NCBI RefSeq assembly: GCF_000968015.1 | Contig: NZ_LACH01000036.1 | Span: forward strand, 1,536 to 65,535 | Direction of reading: 5' to 3' | DNA from: Pseudomonas fluorescens | GTDB taxonomy: Bacteria; Pseudomonadota; Gammaproteobacteria; Pseudomonadales; Pseudomonadaceae | DNA: 64,000 bases | Part shown: positions 24,809 through 34,234 of the stretch, piece after piece | How the letters are laid out: every line of letters starts with the position of its first letter | Position numbering within the stretch: the stretch's first letter is position 1 | Made by a program: the position numbers and the translations under genes | The notes under the pieces: model-generated | Databases searched by the model: none | Told to the model about the DNA's origin: nothing | What the model saw: the letters and a program-made list of their open reading frames with translations, nothing else

Positions 24809-26428
24809 TTAAAGCGAAAACCTCGCCACCAGTTTGCTCATGTCCACCGCAAGGCGTGAAAGCTCAAAACTCGCAGCAGTCGTTTGATGAGCTCCCGTGG
24901 CACTCTGGATAGAAAGATCGCGAATACTCATCAGATTGACATCGACCGAACGTGCTACTTGGGCCTGCTGCTCCGATGCGGTAGCGATCATCAGGTTCAT
25001 TTCGTTTATCTCGTTTATTGCTTTCGCTATCAGCGTCAGCGCCGCCCCCGCTTCGTGAGCAATAATCAGCGTTGCCTCAGCCTGTTCACAACTCTCACTC
25101 ATGGCTTTCGTCGCTTGTTTGGTGCCTTTGAGAATGCCTCCGATCATCTGCTCAATTTCGTGCGTGGATGTCTGGGTTCGATGTGCGAGCGCCCTGACCT
25201 CATCGGCTACGACTGCAAAACCGCGTCCTTGCTCTCCTGCCCGCGCTGCTTCGATTGCCGCGTTCAAGGCAAGTAGATTGGTCTGCTCCGCAATCGTGCG
25301 GATAACTTCCAGTACTTTACTTATATCTTGGGACTGGACTGCCAGGCGCTCTACGTCGGCGCTGGTGCTCTGTATCGTCCGACCAAGACTTTCGATGGCG
25401 TTAACGGTGCTCGTCACCCTGGCGGCGCCGGTACGTGTCGATTGATCAGAGGACTTGGCGGCACCGGACGCGGAGGCGGCGTTACGAGATACCTCATCAA
25501 CAGCGACGGTCATTTGGTTCACTGCAGTGGCCGCCTGATCGATTTCGTCGTTCTGGCGCAGTAAACCTCTGCTGGACTCTTCAGTGACTGCGTTCATTTC
25601 CTCAGATGCTGATGCAAGTTGAGTGGATGAGTCCCCAATCAGTTTGATCGTATCTCGCAGATTGCTCTGCATGGTTTGCGTAGAGCGCAACAGTTCGGAA
25701 AATTCGTCATTGCCCGTCACCGTAATGGTGCTACGCAGATCCCCTTTGGCGATGGTTTCGTTAATCCGCAACACCTCGCGCAACGGGACGATGATGCTTT
25801 TGGTGAGCACCATTGCCAACACAATAGTTGCCAGTGTCGCCGCTAAAATAATATAGATGATAAACATCAAACCGCTTTGATAGGTTTCCTCGGATGCGCG
25901 GCCTGCAATAGCGGCCTCTTCAATGTTCATTTGAACAAGTCCATCCACCGCTTCGGCGAGAACACCCGTGACAGGCCTGATATTAGAATCATTGAAGGCT
26001 TGTGCTTCAGTCATTGCATTGCGACTGACGAGCTCTATCACATGATCAATCTCGGTTAAAAATTTCCCACCATTATCCGAAACGGCTTTGAATAATTTAG
26101 CCTCTTTCTCGCTGCCCACAAATTGTGTATAGGCTTGAATCTGAGCTTTCAGATTCTCGCGCACAGTATTGATGGTTTTGAGTGTGGTGAAGATTTCTTG
26201 CGGGTCAGTCTGAAATATCAGCCGGCGGTTTTCCAATCGCAACTGCAACGTGGCCACTTTGATCTTGTCTGCAATGACGATGCTTGCCATTGAGTTGTTT
26301 TCCAGGCTGCTGGCTGTCTCTCTGATTTGCCCCATGTTCCAGACGGAAATACCGCCCAGCGCGACCAGGAGCAGAGCAATAAACGCAAAGCTGAGTGTTG
26401 CGCGAACCGATACTCTTAAATTTCTCAT
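24809..26428 (-). CDS. Methyl-accepting chemotaxis protein
   Basis: About 539 aa from the ATG at 26428. Layout: transmembrane helix 1 (ATLSFAFIALLLVALGGISVW), a four-helix-bundle periplasmic sensor (residues 35-185), transmembrane helix 2 (GLMFIIYIILAATLATIVLA), HAMP domain, and a signalling domain with the conserved hairpin tip (EQTNLLALNAAIEAARAGEQ, then GRGFAVVADEVRALA). No CheR-binding pentapeptide is present at the C-terminus. The ligand is unknown. It lies upstream of the T3SS string but 324 bp away, with no sign of shared transcription. Confidence 0.93.
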   Translation of the reverse strand: MRNLRVSVRATLSFAFIALLLVALGGISVWNMGQIRETASSLENNSMASIVIADKIKVATLQLRLENRRLIFQTDPQEIFTTLKTINTVRENLKAQIQAYTQFVGSEKEAKLFKAVSDNGGKFLTEIDHVIELVSRNAMTEAQAFNDSNIRPVTGVLAEAVDGLVQMNIEEAAIAGRASEETYQSGLMFIIYIILAATLATIVLAMVLTKSIIVPLREVLRINETIAKGDLRSTITVTGNDEFSELLRSTQTMQSNLRDTIKLIGDSSTQLASASEEMNAVTEESSRGLLRQNDEIDQAATAVNQMTVAVDEVSRNAASASGAAKSSDQSTRTGAARVTSTVNAIESLGRTIQSTSADVERLAVQSQDISKVLEVIRTIAEQTNLLALNAAIEAARAGEQGRGFAVVADEVRALAHRTQTSTHEIEQMIGGILKGTKQATKAMSESCEQAEATLIIAHEAGAALTLIAKAINEINEMNLMIATASEQQAQVARSVDVNLMSIRDLSIQSATGAHQTTAASFELSRLAVDMSKLVARFSL

Positions 26429-26477
26429 CCCCATCGCTCCCAAGACTAGCTTCCAATTGATATCGGCAGTGCATCAC

Positions 26478-26563
26478 TTACCCGAGGTAGGAGCCGTATG
26501 CGGTAGGTCCACGCGTATAACTTTGCGTGGGGACGGCGGGTAACGACCGTCCCTTACGCGAGC
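26478..26563. mobile_element. Probable relic of a group II intron 3' end (domains V-VI)
   Basis: On the plus strand, AGGAGCCGTATGCGGTAG (26490-26507) is followed by a CCACGC/GCGTGG pair, GGGACGG-CGGGTAACGA-CCGTCCC (26530-26553) and TTACGCGA. Bacterial group II introns commonly end with GAGCCGTATGCGGTAG..., a GGGTAAC-looped hairpin and a CCCTACCGCGA-like tail. The basal stem here is degenerate and no reverse transcriptase gene precedes it, so it is a fossil if real. Confidence 0.5.
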
Positions 26564-26589
26564 CATAATTTGCTTTATGGGTTAAAGGC

Positions 26590-27945
26590 CTAGCGTACGC
26601 TGGCTTGACGCAGTTTTGCGGGTGTGAAGTCATCCGACTCCACCGGAACTCCAAACTCGTACGCGACCTCCTCGTTGCTGAGGTTACCGATGCTGTATCG
26701 GCCCGCGATCAAGTCATAGCTAGCGTCCCCAACGGTCCACACCAAGGGTTGATCGTAATAATTTATCGTGTAGCTTTCAGCATGTCGCCACAGGACATCG
26801 TGGTTGTCGAAGTGATCGGCCGTCAGGATCTGGTAGCTGTCCTCATCCAGGTAGAAATCGCGCTGCTTGTAGATATGTCGCTGACCAGGCTTGAGTTCGG
26901 CACGTACATGCCATACACGATGCAACTCATAGCGCGGAAGTTCAGGATTGATATGTCCAGGCCTGATGATGTCGCTGTATTTATTGGTTTTGGCAGCAAA
27001 CCGGTAGTTGTTATAAGGAACGTAAATCTCAGACTTTCCTATGAGTTTCCAACTGTAGCGATCGAGAGCGCCGGAGAACATGTCGGCACTGTCTACAGTG
27101 GTCAGACCGCTGTCAGCCGGCGTGTCATAAGCAATGCTCGGCGTACGCCGAACTCTGCGCTGGCCAGCAGAATAAAGCCAACCTTGGCGCGGCGTTACCA
27201 CCTGGTTGACCGATTCATGCAACAGCAGCGATTCCCCCGCTACGCGCGCGGGCGCCAACGTAAGCTGCAAGAAATAGAAAAGTATATTTCCATTAGACTT
27301 GCTGCTGTCGGAAACATCTTGATTAAAAAGCATGGTCTCGATGGCCTTGGCCACCACAAAATCACCGTTACGTTGAGGTGTTGCACTTGCAAAAACCCGT
27401 TTTACCGTCGTACCGCGGTAACGCATCAAGTGATTCCACATCACTTCCATACCCGATTGGGGAATTGGAAAGGGCTGTGCGTGCTTGACGTTTGAAACGC
27501 CGTTACCTTCATCGACCAACTTGGCGTTGGTGGCATTGGCTTTTATTTCCCCGTAGACATTGCTCGGATAGGACGCCGAACGCCGAGTGGGATAGATCGA
27601 CATTTTCCAAGTGTCCGGATAGCGCTTGAGCATCGCCAACTCCCCGGCAGTGAGTTTGTCGCGATACTTTTCGGCGTTGGCTGCGGTAATGGTGAAAAGC
27701 GGTTTATCCGCAGCAAAGGGATCTTTGTAGCCAATCGCTGGATCGATGGCGTTACTTTGGACGGCCAGTCCACCCGTCCACGCTGGAATGCTTCCGTCCG
27801 CATTCGCGCTGGTTTGCGCCCCAATCGGAGTCAAGTCCTTGCCCAGTCGGGCGACCTGCTCAACGGAAACCTGCGCAAATAGCTGCGGTGAAGCCACCAG
27901 GGCCGCGGCTAAAATAGCTGCACGTGAAAAGTCTAATTTGAACAT
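26590..27945 (-). CDS. DUF1329 domain protein
   Basis: The 451-aa product from the ATG at 27945 (AGAGG 8 nt upstream) has a Sec signal peptide (AAILAAALVASPQLFA) and the DUF1329 pattern: LTPIGAQTSANADGSIPAWTGG near the N-terminus and RHIYKQRDFYLDEDSYQILT, then a final domain with DLIAGRYSIGNLSNEE. DUF1329 proteins are periplasmic, LolA/LolB-like folds, and nearly always sit beside a DUF1302 gene, often with RND pumps or steroid, terpenoid or hydrocarbon degradation genes. Here the DUF1302 gene is 16 bp upstream, so the pair is one transcript. Confidence 0.92.
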   Translation of the reverse strand: MFKLDFSRAAILAAALVASPQLFAQVSVEQVARLGKDLTPIGAQTSANADGSIPAWTGGLAVQSNAIDPAIGYKDPFAADKPLFTITAANAEKYRDKLTAGELAMLKRYPDTWKMSIYPTRRSASYPSNVYGEIKANATNAKLVDEGNGVSNVKHAQPFPIPQSGMEVMWNHLMRYRGTTVKRVFASATPQRNGDFVVAKAIETMLFNQDVSDSSKSNGNILFYFLQLTLAPARVAGESLLLHESVNQVVTPRQGWLYSAGQRRVRRTPSIAYDTPADSGLTTVDSADMFSGALDRYSWKLIGKSEIYVPYNNYRFAAKTNKYSDIIRPGHINPELPRYELHRVWHVRAELKPGQRHIYKQRDFYLDEDSYQILTADHFDNHDVLWRHAESYTINYYDQPLVWTVGDASYDLIAGRYSIGNLSNEEVAYEFGVPVESDDFTPAKLRQASVR

Positions 27946-27961
27946 GATTTTTCCTCTGCCC

Positions 27962-29707
27962 TTAAAAACTGTATTTAGCATTGAAACTGATAAAGTCTTT
28001 ATCGCGAGCCCCATTATCAGAACCGGAGAAATTTACATATTGGGCGCCTACCGAGAAGCTGTTTTGATAGATCGCATTAATACCAAAAGACGTGCTCCAC
28101 GCCTCTTCATTCAGCCCGTTGGTTCCAAGAGGTGAAACACCGTTGAACGTGCGTCCGTGGCTGATAGTGGGGACCAAATCGATAGCATCAAACAGGTTGT
28201 TGTAGGTCAGAGACATGGTGACAGTGGCACCGTAAGCAGAACTTGTAACCGCTCCGAACTCACCTCCGGAATCAAGGCCCGAAATGTGGCTGGCCACGGC
28301 CTCCGCAATAATGTTGGACGAGCCAGCACCCAGCACTCCGACCATGCTGCGAATTGTCCCAAGTGAGGCTTGATACATTTTTTTCTCACGGTAACCGTCA
28401 ATACGCGTCCCCTTCGGCAAGCCATCAGGGTTAAACAGGGCATTGGATAAGGTAATTCCCGAATCAGTGGCTATTGCGGCGTTAGGTCGATAACTGAGCT
28501 CACCAAACAGCGACTGCCCACTGAAAATGCTGTCGCCGCCAATCGTTGTGTTAAAGCTCGCGCCAAACAGATCCCGGTTCTCAAGGTACTCGGCGTAATA
28601 TCGAGAGCTGCTCGCGTTGGGCACCCCTGGAGCCAATGACGAGCCAACAGATGCACCCAGTAGCGGTGTCTGAGTGCTGTAACGCAGGTAGTAAAGCCCC
28701 ACTTCGGTTTCGTTTAATTCCGGTAGGTACCAACGTAGCGCCAGACCATATTGATCGGCCGAATCTGCATCAATATCATGACCGCGCGGTACAAATGTGG
28801 TCGCCAGAATCGGATTGAGACCAGCCACATCGCTGGGGCTGTCAAAAGCCTTGCCACCGGTAAATGCTTCTTGCAGCTGCGGAACCACCAAGTAATCGCA
28901 ACCCTTGCCGAGGACGTCTCCCGCAAAATAAGTACCGCAAGGGTCGAGTTGCGTTTTTTCCCAGGCCCAGCCCGGCTGCCAGTAACCTTCAAGCGTCAGG
29001 TTCTCGCTTAGGTGGAGAGATCCAAAGGCCATGGCCGTCGGCGTGAAGGCTTCCTTCAACTCGGAACCCGGGGCGCGCAGCGCGCTGAGGTCTACCGGAT
29101 TGGTAGCGGCGATACCATTTTGATAGAAAAGCCCCTCGCCCCAGTTAATAACCTGTCGTCCTACGCGAGCGCTGACTTCGTGCTCGCTCAAGTCCCAGCT
29201 GCCATAAACAAATGCGTCAAGCAATTCAACTGAAGAGCCGGCTTGTTTTTTTCCACCATCACTAAGCTGGCGGTGCCTGAGCTCATCATCTTCCAGTTTG
29301 AAGTCGTAAAAAGCACGACCACGGACGAACACTCCATATTTGTCCTGAAACTTCAGATCCATCTCGGAAAGAACTTTTACTACTTCGGAGAACACGTCTC
29401 CCTTTCTGAAGTTAAGGTCGCTGTCGTCGCTGTTAATGGTCGCAGCATTAGCACCGCTGCCACCATTGGCTTTGGCAATCAACTTGTTATCCTGACCCGC
29501 TGCGCGATAACTCACACCGTAGGAAACGGTAGTGTCGAGAGACATAGCCCAATCGCCTGATGTGTCCTGATAGGCATACGCAAATCCGGACGGCAAAGCG
29601 CCCGAAAGCGCCAGACCAGCTATAACAAAAAATCTATCCCTTTTTTCGAACAACCCCGTAGGCGTCCTGTCGGAATCTATCTGCTGGCCACTTATGAACC
29701 TATTCAT
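27962..29707 (-). CDS. DUF1302 family outer membrane protein
   Basis: The 581-aa protein matches DUF1302: after an N-terminal signal region (FFVIAGLALSGALPSGFAYA) come GDWAMSLDTTVSYGVSYRAA, RVGRQVINWGEGLFYQNGIA and many alternating beta strands, ending with an aromatic residue (YSF), the mark of an outer membrane beta-barrel. It is thought to work with DUF1329 in handling hydrophobic compounds at the outer membrane; the substrate is unknown. The promoter lies in 29708-30003, which contains a perfect palindrome. Confidence 0.92.
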   Translation of the reverse strand: MNRFISGQQIDSDRTPTGLFEKRDRFFVIAGLALSGALPSGFAYAYQDTSGDWAMSLDTTVSYGVSYRAAGQDNKLIAKANGGSGANAATINSDDSDLNFRKGDVFSEVVKVLSEMDLKFQDKYGVFVRGRAFYDFKLEDDELRHRQLSDGGKKQAGSSVELLDAFVYGSWDLSEHEVSARVGRQVINWGEGLFYQNGIAATNPVDLSALRAPGSELKEAFTPTAMAFGSLHLSENLTLEGYWQPGWAWEKTQLDPCGTYFAGDVLGKGCDYLVVPQLQEAFTGGKAFDSPSDVAGLNPILATTFVPRGHDIDADSADQYGLALRWYLPELNETEVGLYYLRYSTQTPLLGASVGSSLAPGVPNASSSRYYAEYLENRDLFGASFNTTIGGDSIFSGQSLFGELSYRPNAAIATDSGITLSNALFNPDGLPKGTRIDGYREKKMYQASLGTIRSMVGVLGAGSSNIIAEAVASHISGLDSGGEFGAVTSSAYGATVTMSLTYNNLFDAIDLVPTISHGRTFNGVSPLGTNGLNEEAWSTSFGINAIYQNSFSVGAQYVNFSGSDNGARDKDFISFNAKYSF

Positions 29708-29845
29708 GTCGACCTACCTTTTTTTGTTTTTATTGTATATAAGCTTTGTGCATATAGACGAGTTTACTTATTGCCCGCCTTGTACGCCTCCGCTCTGCCG
29801 CACAGCAAGTGTCTCGATTTGCAAACTGGACTCATTACTCCTTTG

Positions 29846-29863
29846 TTCATTATAGATAATGAA
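29846..29863. promoter_or_regulatory. Palindromic operator candidate upstream of the DUF1302 gene
   Basis: TTCATTATAGATAATGAA is a perfect 8-bp inverted repeat with a 2-bp centre, in an AT-rich 296-bp gap (29708-30003) that otherwise holds no gene. It lies about 140-155 bp upstream of the DUF1302 start and is a plausible binding site for a dimeric regulator such as the TetR proteins encoded nearby. Confidence 0.4.
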
Positions 29864-30003
29864 TATTTAAACTTTTAAAGCTGACCCTGGACAAGCATTA
29901 GCGTTTATCAAAACAGGGGCGGCATTGGCCCGACGCAATAAACTTTGTCAATCGCACCTACTACTGCCGCCACTTCAACTGTTGATGAATTGGACTCTGT
30001 TAA

Positions 30004-31842
30004 TTACTTGTTTTGCTGCATTTCGGGCGTTGAAACCGGCGTCCCGATTTTTGCCAACCCATTACTCACATCGGCCAGTTTTGCGTCAGTGATAAGCCCG
30101 TCGGACAGCGGTTGCAGGTCACGCAGGCTCATTCCTTTGAGAAGGTCATACATGGGATGCTTGGTCAGCCCCGGGAGATCGTGATCCAGAATTGCCTTCG
30201 CAGCAGGATCCTCTACCAATTCCTCAATGGGTGTTTGCAAGGTGTATTTGCTCAGCACTGGGACATTCGATGCAGGTTGGGCAATAAGCGCTGGAGCAGG
30301 CTTGGACAACCGGCCAAACTGTACTGGCAGGGCCCCGCCCCGATAGGTTTCACTAATACCATCAAGCCTCTGTGCCCATGGGTCCGCGCTCGCAACCGGG
30401 CCTTCGTTGGTAAAGGTCAACAGATTCTTGCCGTCGAACCGCGGCCACGCCTTCAAACCTTTGGCGTTACTCGGGTCACCGGTAGACGCAAACGCAACCC
30501 AGTAAGCACTGACGGCTTGGGACAACTGCATATCGCGCTCTTCAAGCTTCCAGGCAGACTCTTTCAACGTCTTGAAAATGTAAGGTTGTTCAGAGGCGTG
30601 AGGGGCGCCTTCAAGCATCTTTGGAGCCAGTGCGGAAAGTATCGAAAAACGGTAAAAAAAGACTGGCGCTCGTTTTTCGTGAATCAGCGCCAAGTGCCGA
30701 GCAGGTTCGGTGAAAACCAGATCTGAATAAAAGTGCTGATCATAGTCCTCCTTACTTTTGTAACCACTCTCGATACTGCTGATTTGTTCAGGCGTCAAAT
30801 GAACCCGACGAGGCAATGTCGCCGGGGTATACAGCTTTGGCAGCTCAATATCAGTGGTACCTGTCAGGTACGGCACCGGTGCTTCAAGACCTGCTTCGAA
30901 CGCGTCACTGACCGGTTGTAGTAGAACCTTGCCATCAAGCATCGGCATTTCACCGTCAAACAGGTCAGGATCGATCTGGTCACGGAGTTTTTCGGCAGGA
31001 ATCGCACGTAATGTTGCGGCGTCGATTGCTTCTCCGGCGACCATGCTCGCTGCAAATTCGCTTCCCGCTTGCTCGGCCTGTTTGAACGTTAGCGGGCGTT
31101 CGCGCCCCAATCCTGACTGACTGATTGCCTTATGGAACAAACCTCTGGCCAGCGGTGAAACCATCAGCGAGTTCACGGATATCCCGCCTGCAGACTCGCC
31201 AAAGATGGTGATATTTGAAGGATCACCGTTGAAGCTCTTTATATTGTCACGCACCCATTGAAGTGCCGCAATTTGATCAAGCAGCCCATAATTGCCCACT
31301 GGCTCGTCGTGTGCTTCGTTGGTCAAGGCCGGGTGGGCAAAAAATCCGAAACGTCCGAGACGATAGTTGAAGGTGACTACCACTACCCCTTGACGTGCCA
31401 ACTCGCTACCGTCGTATTGAGCCGCCGTGCCAGAGCCGCCGATGAAACCCCCGCCATGAATCCATACCATTACCGGTAACTTGGCGTTTTTTGCCCCAGC
31501 AGGTTTGAACACGTTAAGTGTCAGGCAATCCTCGCTCCCTGGCCCTGGACCGACACCGTTATCGTTGCGCGGCTTTTGCATGCAAATAGCACCCAGCGTC
31601 GTGGCCGGGCGTTCGCCCTTCCAGGCTGCAACAGGTTGCGGAGCACGCCAGCGCAATTCGCCCACCGGCGGTTTGGCGTAAGGAATTCCCTTGAAGGAGA
31701 TCACTCCATCCACATCCTGGCCTTTGACAACCCCCGCAACCGTTTTGGCAAGCGTGTTATCCGGCGAATTGGCGAAGGCTGGCAAGGTGATGAGCAGTGC
31801 GCCCAACATGGCGACTAATTTAGTTTGCAGTGAAACGTGCAT
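30004..31842 (-). CDS. Secreted type B carboxylesterase
   Basis: The 612-aa protein begins with a Sec signal peptide (VAMLGALLITLPAFA) and carries the full carboxylesterase set: WIHGGGFIGGSG oxyanion hole, TIFGESAGGISVNSLMVSPL with the nucleophile serine, and a downstream acid and histidine region (APHASEQPYIFKT). Enzymes of this alpha/beta-hydrolase family split carboxylic esters. A C-terminal extension of about 100 residues follows the catalytic domain. The GH1 gene ends 33 bp upstream on the same strand, so the two are probably co-transcribed and act together in the periplasm. Confidence 0.92.
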   Translation of the reverse strand: MHVSLQTKLVAMLGALLITLPAFANSPDNTLAKTVAGVVKGQDVDGVISFKGIPYAKPPVGELRWRAPQPVAAWKGERPATTLGAICMQKPRNDNGVGPGPGSEDCLTLNVFKPAGAKNAKLPVMVWIHGGGFIGGSGTAAQYDGSELARQGVVVVTFNYRLGRFGFFAHPALTNEAHDEPVGNYGLLDQIAALQWVRDNIKSFNGDPSNITIFGESAGGISVNSLMVSPLARGLFHKAISQSGLGRERPLTFKQAEQAGSEFAASMVAGEAIDAATLRAIPAEKLRDQIDPDLFDGEMPMLDGKVLLQPVSDAFEAGLEAPVPYLTGTTDIELPKLYTPATLPRRVHLTPEQISSIESGYKSKEDYDQHFYSDLVFTEPARHLALIHEKRAPVFFYRFSILSALAPKMLEGAPHASEQPYIFKTLKESAWKLEERDMQLSQAVSAYWVAFASTGDPSNAKGLKAWPRFDGKNLLTFTNEGPVASADPWAQRLDGISETYRGGALPVQFGRLSKPAPALIAQPASNVPVLSKYTLQTPIEELVEDPAAKAILDHDLPGLTKHPMYDLLKGMSLRDLQPLSDGLITDAKLADVSNGLAKIGTPVSTPEMQQNK

Positions 31843-31875
31843 GACGACCTCTACTGACTCAAAAGACTGACGTAT

Positions 31876-33243
31876 TCAAACCCGATTGCGCTGCGCGATG
31901 CTTCCAAGGTGGTAAGCGCTAGGTTTGGGCGTTCGAGCAAATGTCTGAGGATCGACTGCCACCAAGCCAAATTTAGGTTCGAGACCACGGTGCCATTCGT
32001 AGTTGTCCAGCAGTGACCAATGGACGTAGCCACGCACGTCGATGCCCTCATCCAGACACGATTGCACCTGCAGCAGAGACCGATCTATAAAATCAATTCG
32101 ACGTGTATCGTCCGGAGTAGCTACACCATTCTCGGTAACATACACGGGCTTGCCCGTTGCTTTGGCTGCATATCGGATAGTGGCACCAAGGGCCTCAGGG
32201 TAATACTCGTACCCCATGGTCGTTAACTCGACACCTGGTTCCGGAGCAAGATTGCCCTCAGAACCCACCAGCTCGCGTGAGTAGGTTTGTACACCTACAA
32301 AATCGCTCTGAGCCGCGGCGCGCAACCAAGGCTCATAAACTTCGCGCTGTTTGGCAGCAACCAGGTTGCTAGGTCCGACTCCTTGTTCATCCATGATCGC
32401 AAGGCTGACACCAACCGGGAACGTCCCGGGTCCTGCCTTGATTGCCTGATAGGCCTTCGCATGAGCATCCAGCATGATGGCCTCGGCCACATTCGGATCG
32501 CTGAAAATAACTGTACCAAACCGATCTGATCCGACTGCTTTGGCCGAAGCAGCAATCATCGCGTCTATTATGGGTTTGGCCCTCCTGACGGTGGGAATCC
32601 AGTGCAACTGACGGGCGATATTCGGTTCATTGAATGTTGTGGCTACGGCAAAAAGATCTCCGAGACGCTGGGTAGTTCTTTCCGCAAATCGCGCGAACAA
32701 GTCAGCGCCATCAGCGACTTCAAACCCACCGCGAGCGGCGAACCAACGGGGCACCGTGTAATGATTGAAGGTGACCATCGGTGCCAGATTGTGACGGTGA
32801 CAAGCTTCAAGAACACGGGCGTAATGGTCCAGTTCGGCAATCGAGAAAAATCCCTCTACCGGCTCGATTCGTGACCACTCCAGGCTTAAACGCTGGCAGT
32901 TGAACCCAAGGCTCGCAGCCAGGGCAGCGTCCTCCTCGTAACGCGAATAACTGGCACAAGCGTCACCGGAACGTTGCGAAAACATGGTCGGCTTTACGTT
33001 TTCCAGTACCCAACTATCTGCGTTGATATTACTGCCTTCGGTTTGATGGCCCGAGGTCGCCGTCCCCCACAGAAAACCTTTAGGCAACCCTTTCATCTTT
33101 GGCCCGCTTTTCACATTGAGTTTCTGCCCGGCGGACGATGGGATGGTTGAACTCGCTCCGACTAGAGATGAAGCGCAGATCGCTGCAGCACCGATTGATG
33201 CTGCCGCTACAAAGTTACGACGGGAAACGCCTGGGTTAGTCAT
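31876..33243 (-). CDS. GH1 family beta-glycosidase with Tat signal
   Basis: 455 aa from the ATG at 33243 with GAAAGG upstream. The N-terminus carries a twin-arginine motif (SRRNFVAAA) and hydrophobic core, so the enzyme is exported folded. The catalytic domain starts LPKGFLWGTATSGHQTEGSN; acid/base Glu is in TTFNEPN and the nucleophile Glu in VYVTENG, both intact, and HWSLLDNYEWHRGLEPKFGLV is the family's C-terminal segment. GH1 enzymes remove beta-linked sugars from glycosides. Most bacterial GH1 are cytoplasmic, so Tat export is unusual. Substrate unknown; next to an esterase it may act on acylated glycosides. Confidence 0.92.
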   Translation of the reverse strand: MTNPGVSRRNFVAAASIGAAAICASSLVGASSTIPSSAGQKLNVKSGPKMKGLPKGFLWGTATSGHQTEGSNINADSWVLENVKPTMFSQRSGDACASYSRYEEDAALAASLGFNCQRLSLEWSRIEPVEGFFSIAELDHYARVLEACHRHNLAPMVTFNHYTVPRWFAARGGFEVADGADLFARFAERTTQRLGDLFAVATTFNEPNIARQLHWIPTVRRAKPIIDAMIAASAKAVGSDRFGTVIFSDPNVAEAIMLDAHAKAYQAIKAGPGTFPVGVSLAIMDEQGVGPSNLVAAKQREVYEPWLRAAAQSDFVGVQTYSRELVGSEGNLAPEPGVELTTMGYEYYPEALGATIRYAAKATGKPVYVTENGVATPDDTRRIDFIDRSLLQVQSCLDEGIDVRGYVHWSLLDNYEWHRGLEPKFGLVAVDPQTFARTPKPSAYHLGSIAQRNRV

Positions 33244-33306
33244 TCCGAATACCTTTCTTATAATTAGACTGTTCTGTTTGTTTTTAATTGCCAACAAAGC
33301 CGTACG

Positions 33307-34011
33307 TTATCCTTCAGGGCCCTTCAAATCGGCCGGGGTTGGGTAGAGAAGATGCAAAATCATCACTAGTGCATCTACCGAAGCGTGGATCTCTTTACTG
33401 GAGCCAGCAAACAGCGAGTCAATAGCCAGGCCTCGCATAGCCGCGACGAATAGGCGCTGAATCGCCGCCCCGTCAGGGCGCAGGTCAAAACCCGCATCTT
33501 GCAAGATCATCTTCACACCCTCTCCCGCAGCACGCTCGATGGCTCGCTGCGTAGGTTTTAAACCTTCGGCAAGCGCTGGATCGGAGCGAGAAGCCATCAG
33601 AATTTCGGTGACTGCCATACTGTCGGGGCGGCGTAGCACTTCCCACATAATGTGCGGGAATGAAAACAGGATTTCACGGGACGTACCCGCTGTTGATAGC
33701 AGACGTTTGTACTGCTCGACCTCATCCTCGAATACATGCTGGACAACCGCCAGCATCAGGTCGACCTTTGTCGGAAACTGGTGTGTCATCGCACCGCGAC
33801 TGACCTGGGCTTCCTGAGCGACTTTGATAACAGTTGTCGCGCTGTAACCAAGACGATGCAAACAAAAAATCGCCGCAGCGATAAGCTTGGCTTGTGTTTG
33901 TGCACTTCGTTCAGCCTGAGGGCGTCGCGAAGGGGTTTTGCGCGCATCGGGTGCATGAATGGCCGCAGCAGCGATCTGAACTTTTTCCACTGCTGTTGAT
34001 AAAGATTTCAT
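33307..34011 (-). CDS. TetR family transcriptional regulator
   Basis: About 234 aa from the ATG at 34011, which has AAGGAG upstream. The helix-turn-helix reads TVIKVAQEAQVSRGAMTHQF near residues 68-87, typical of TetR. It lies 63 bp upstream of the GH1 gene on the same strand and is divergent from a second TetR gene; the gap between them holds an inverted repeat. It probably controls the glycosidase-esterase-DUF1302/1329 genes and may respond to a compound they process. Confidence 0.88.
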   Translation of the reverse strand: MKSLSTAVEKVQIAAAAIHAPDARKTPSRRPQAERSAQTQAKLIAAAIFCLHRLGYSATTVIKVAQEAQVSRGAMTHQFPTKVDLMLAVVQHVFEDEVEQYKRLLSTAGTSREILFSFPHIMWEVLRRPDSMAVTEILMASRSDPALAEGLKPTQRAIERAAGEGVKMILQDAGFDLRPDGAAIQRLFVAAMRGLAIDSLFAGSSKEIHASVDALVMILHLLYPTPADLKGPEG

Positions 34012-34099
34012 CTCTGTACTTCTCCTTGCCCAACTCAACCCGACAATCAGCAGATGCGCCAATGAAATCGAGAATATGAGCGAATTTACGAACAGTCAA

Positions 34100-34124
34100 G
34101 TCTGTTTTTGTATTTCGTACAGAC
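34100..34124. promoter_or_regulatory. Inverted repeat between the two divergent TetR genes
   Basis: GTCTGT (34100-34105) and ACAGAC (34119-34124) form a 6-bp inverted repeat with 13 bp between, in the 223-bp region between the two regulator starts. Its place and size suit a TetR operator. Confidence 0.4.
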
Positions 34125-34234
34125 GGCAGAAATACAGGGATAAGCTGACGATGAAGGGGTATCGATCGACCTTGGGTATACTGCTACTCAGCGCTAAAAC
34201 GTTACCAACCTAATCATCGGTAAGCAGTGAGTTT

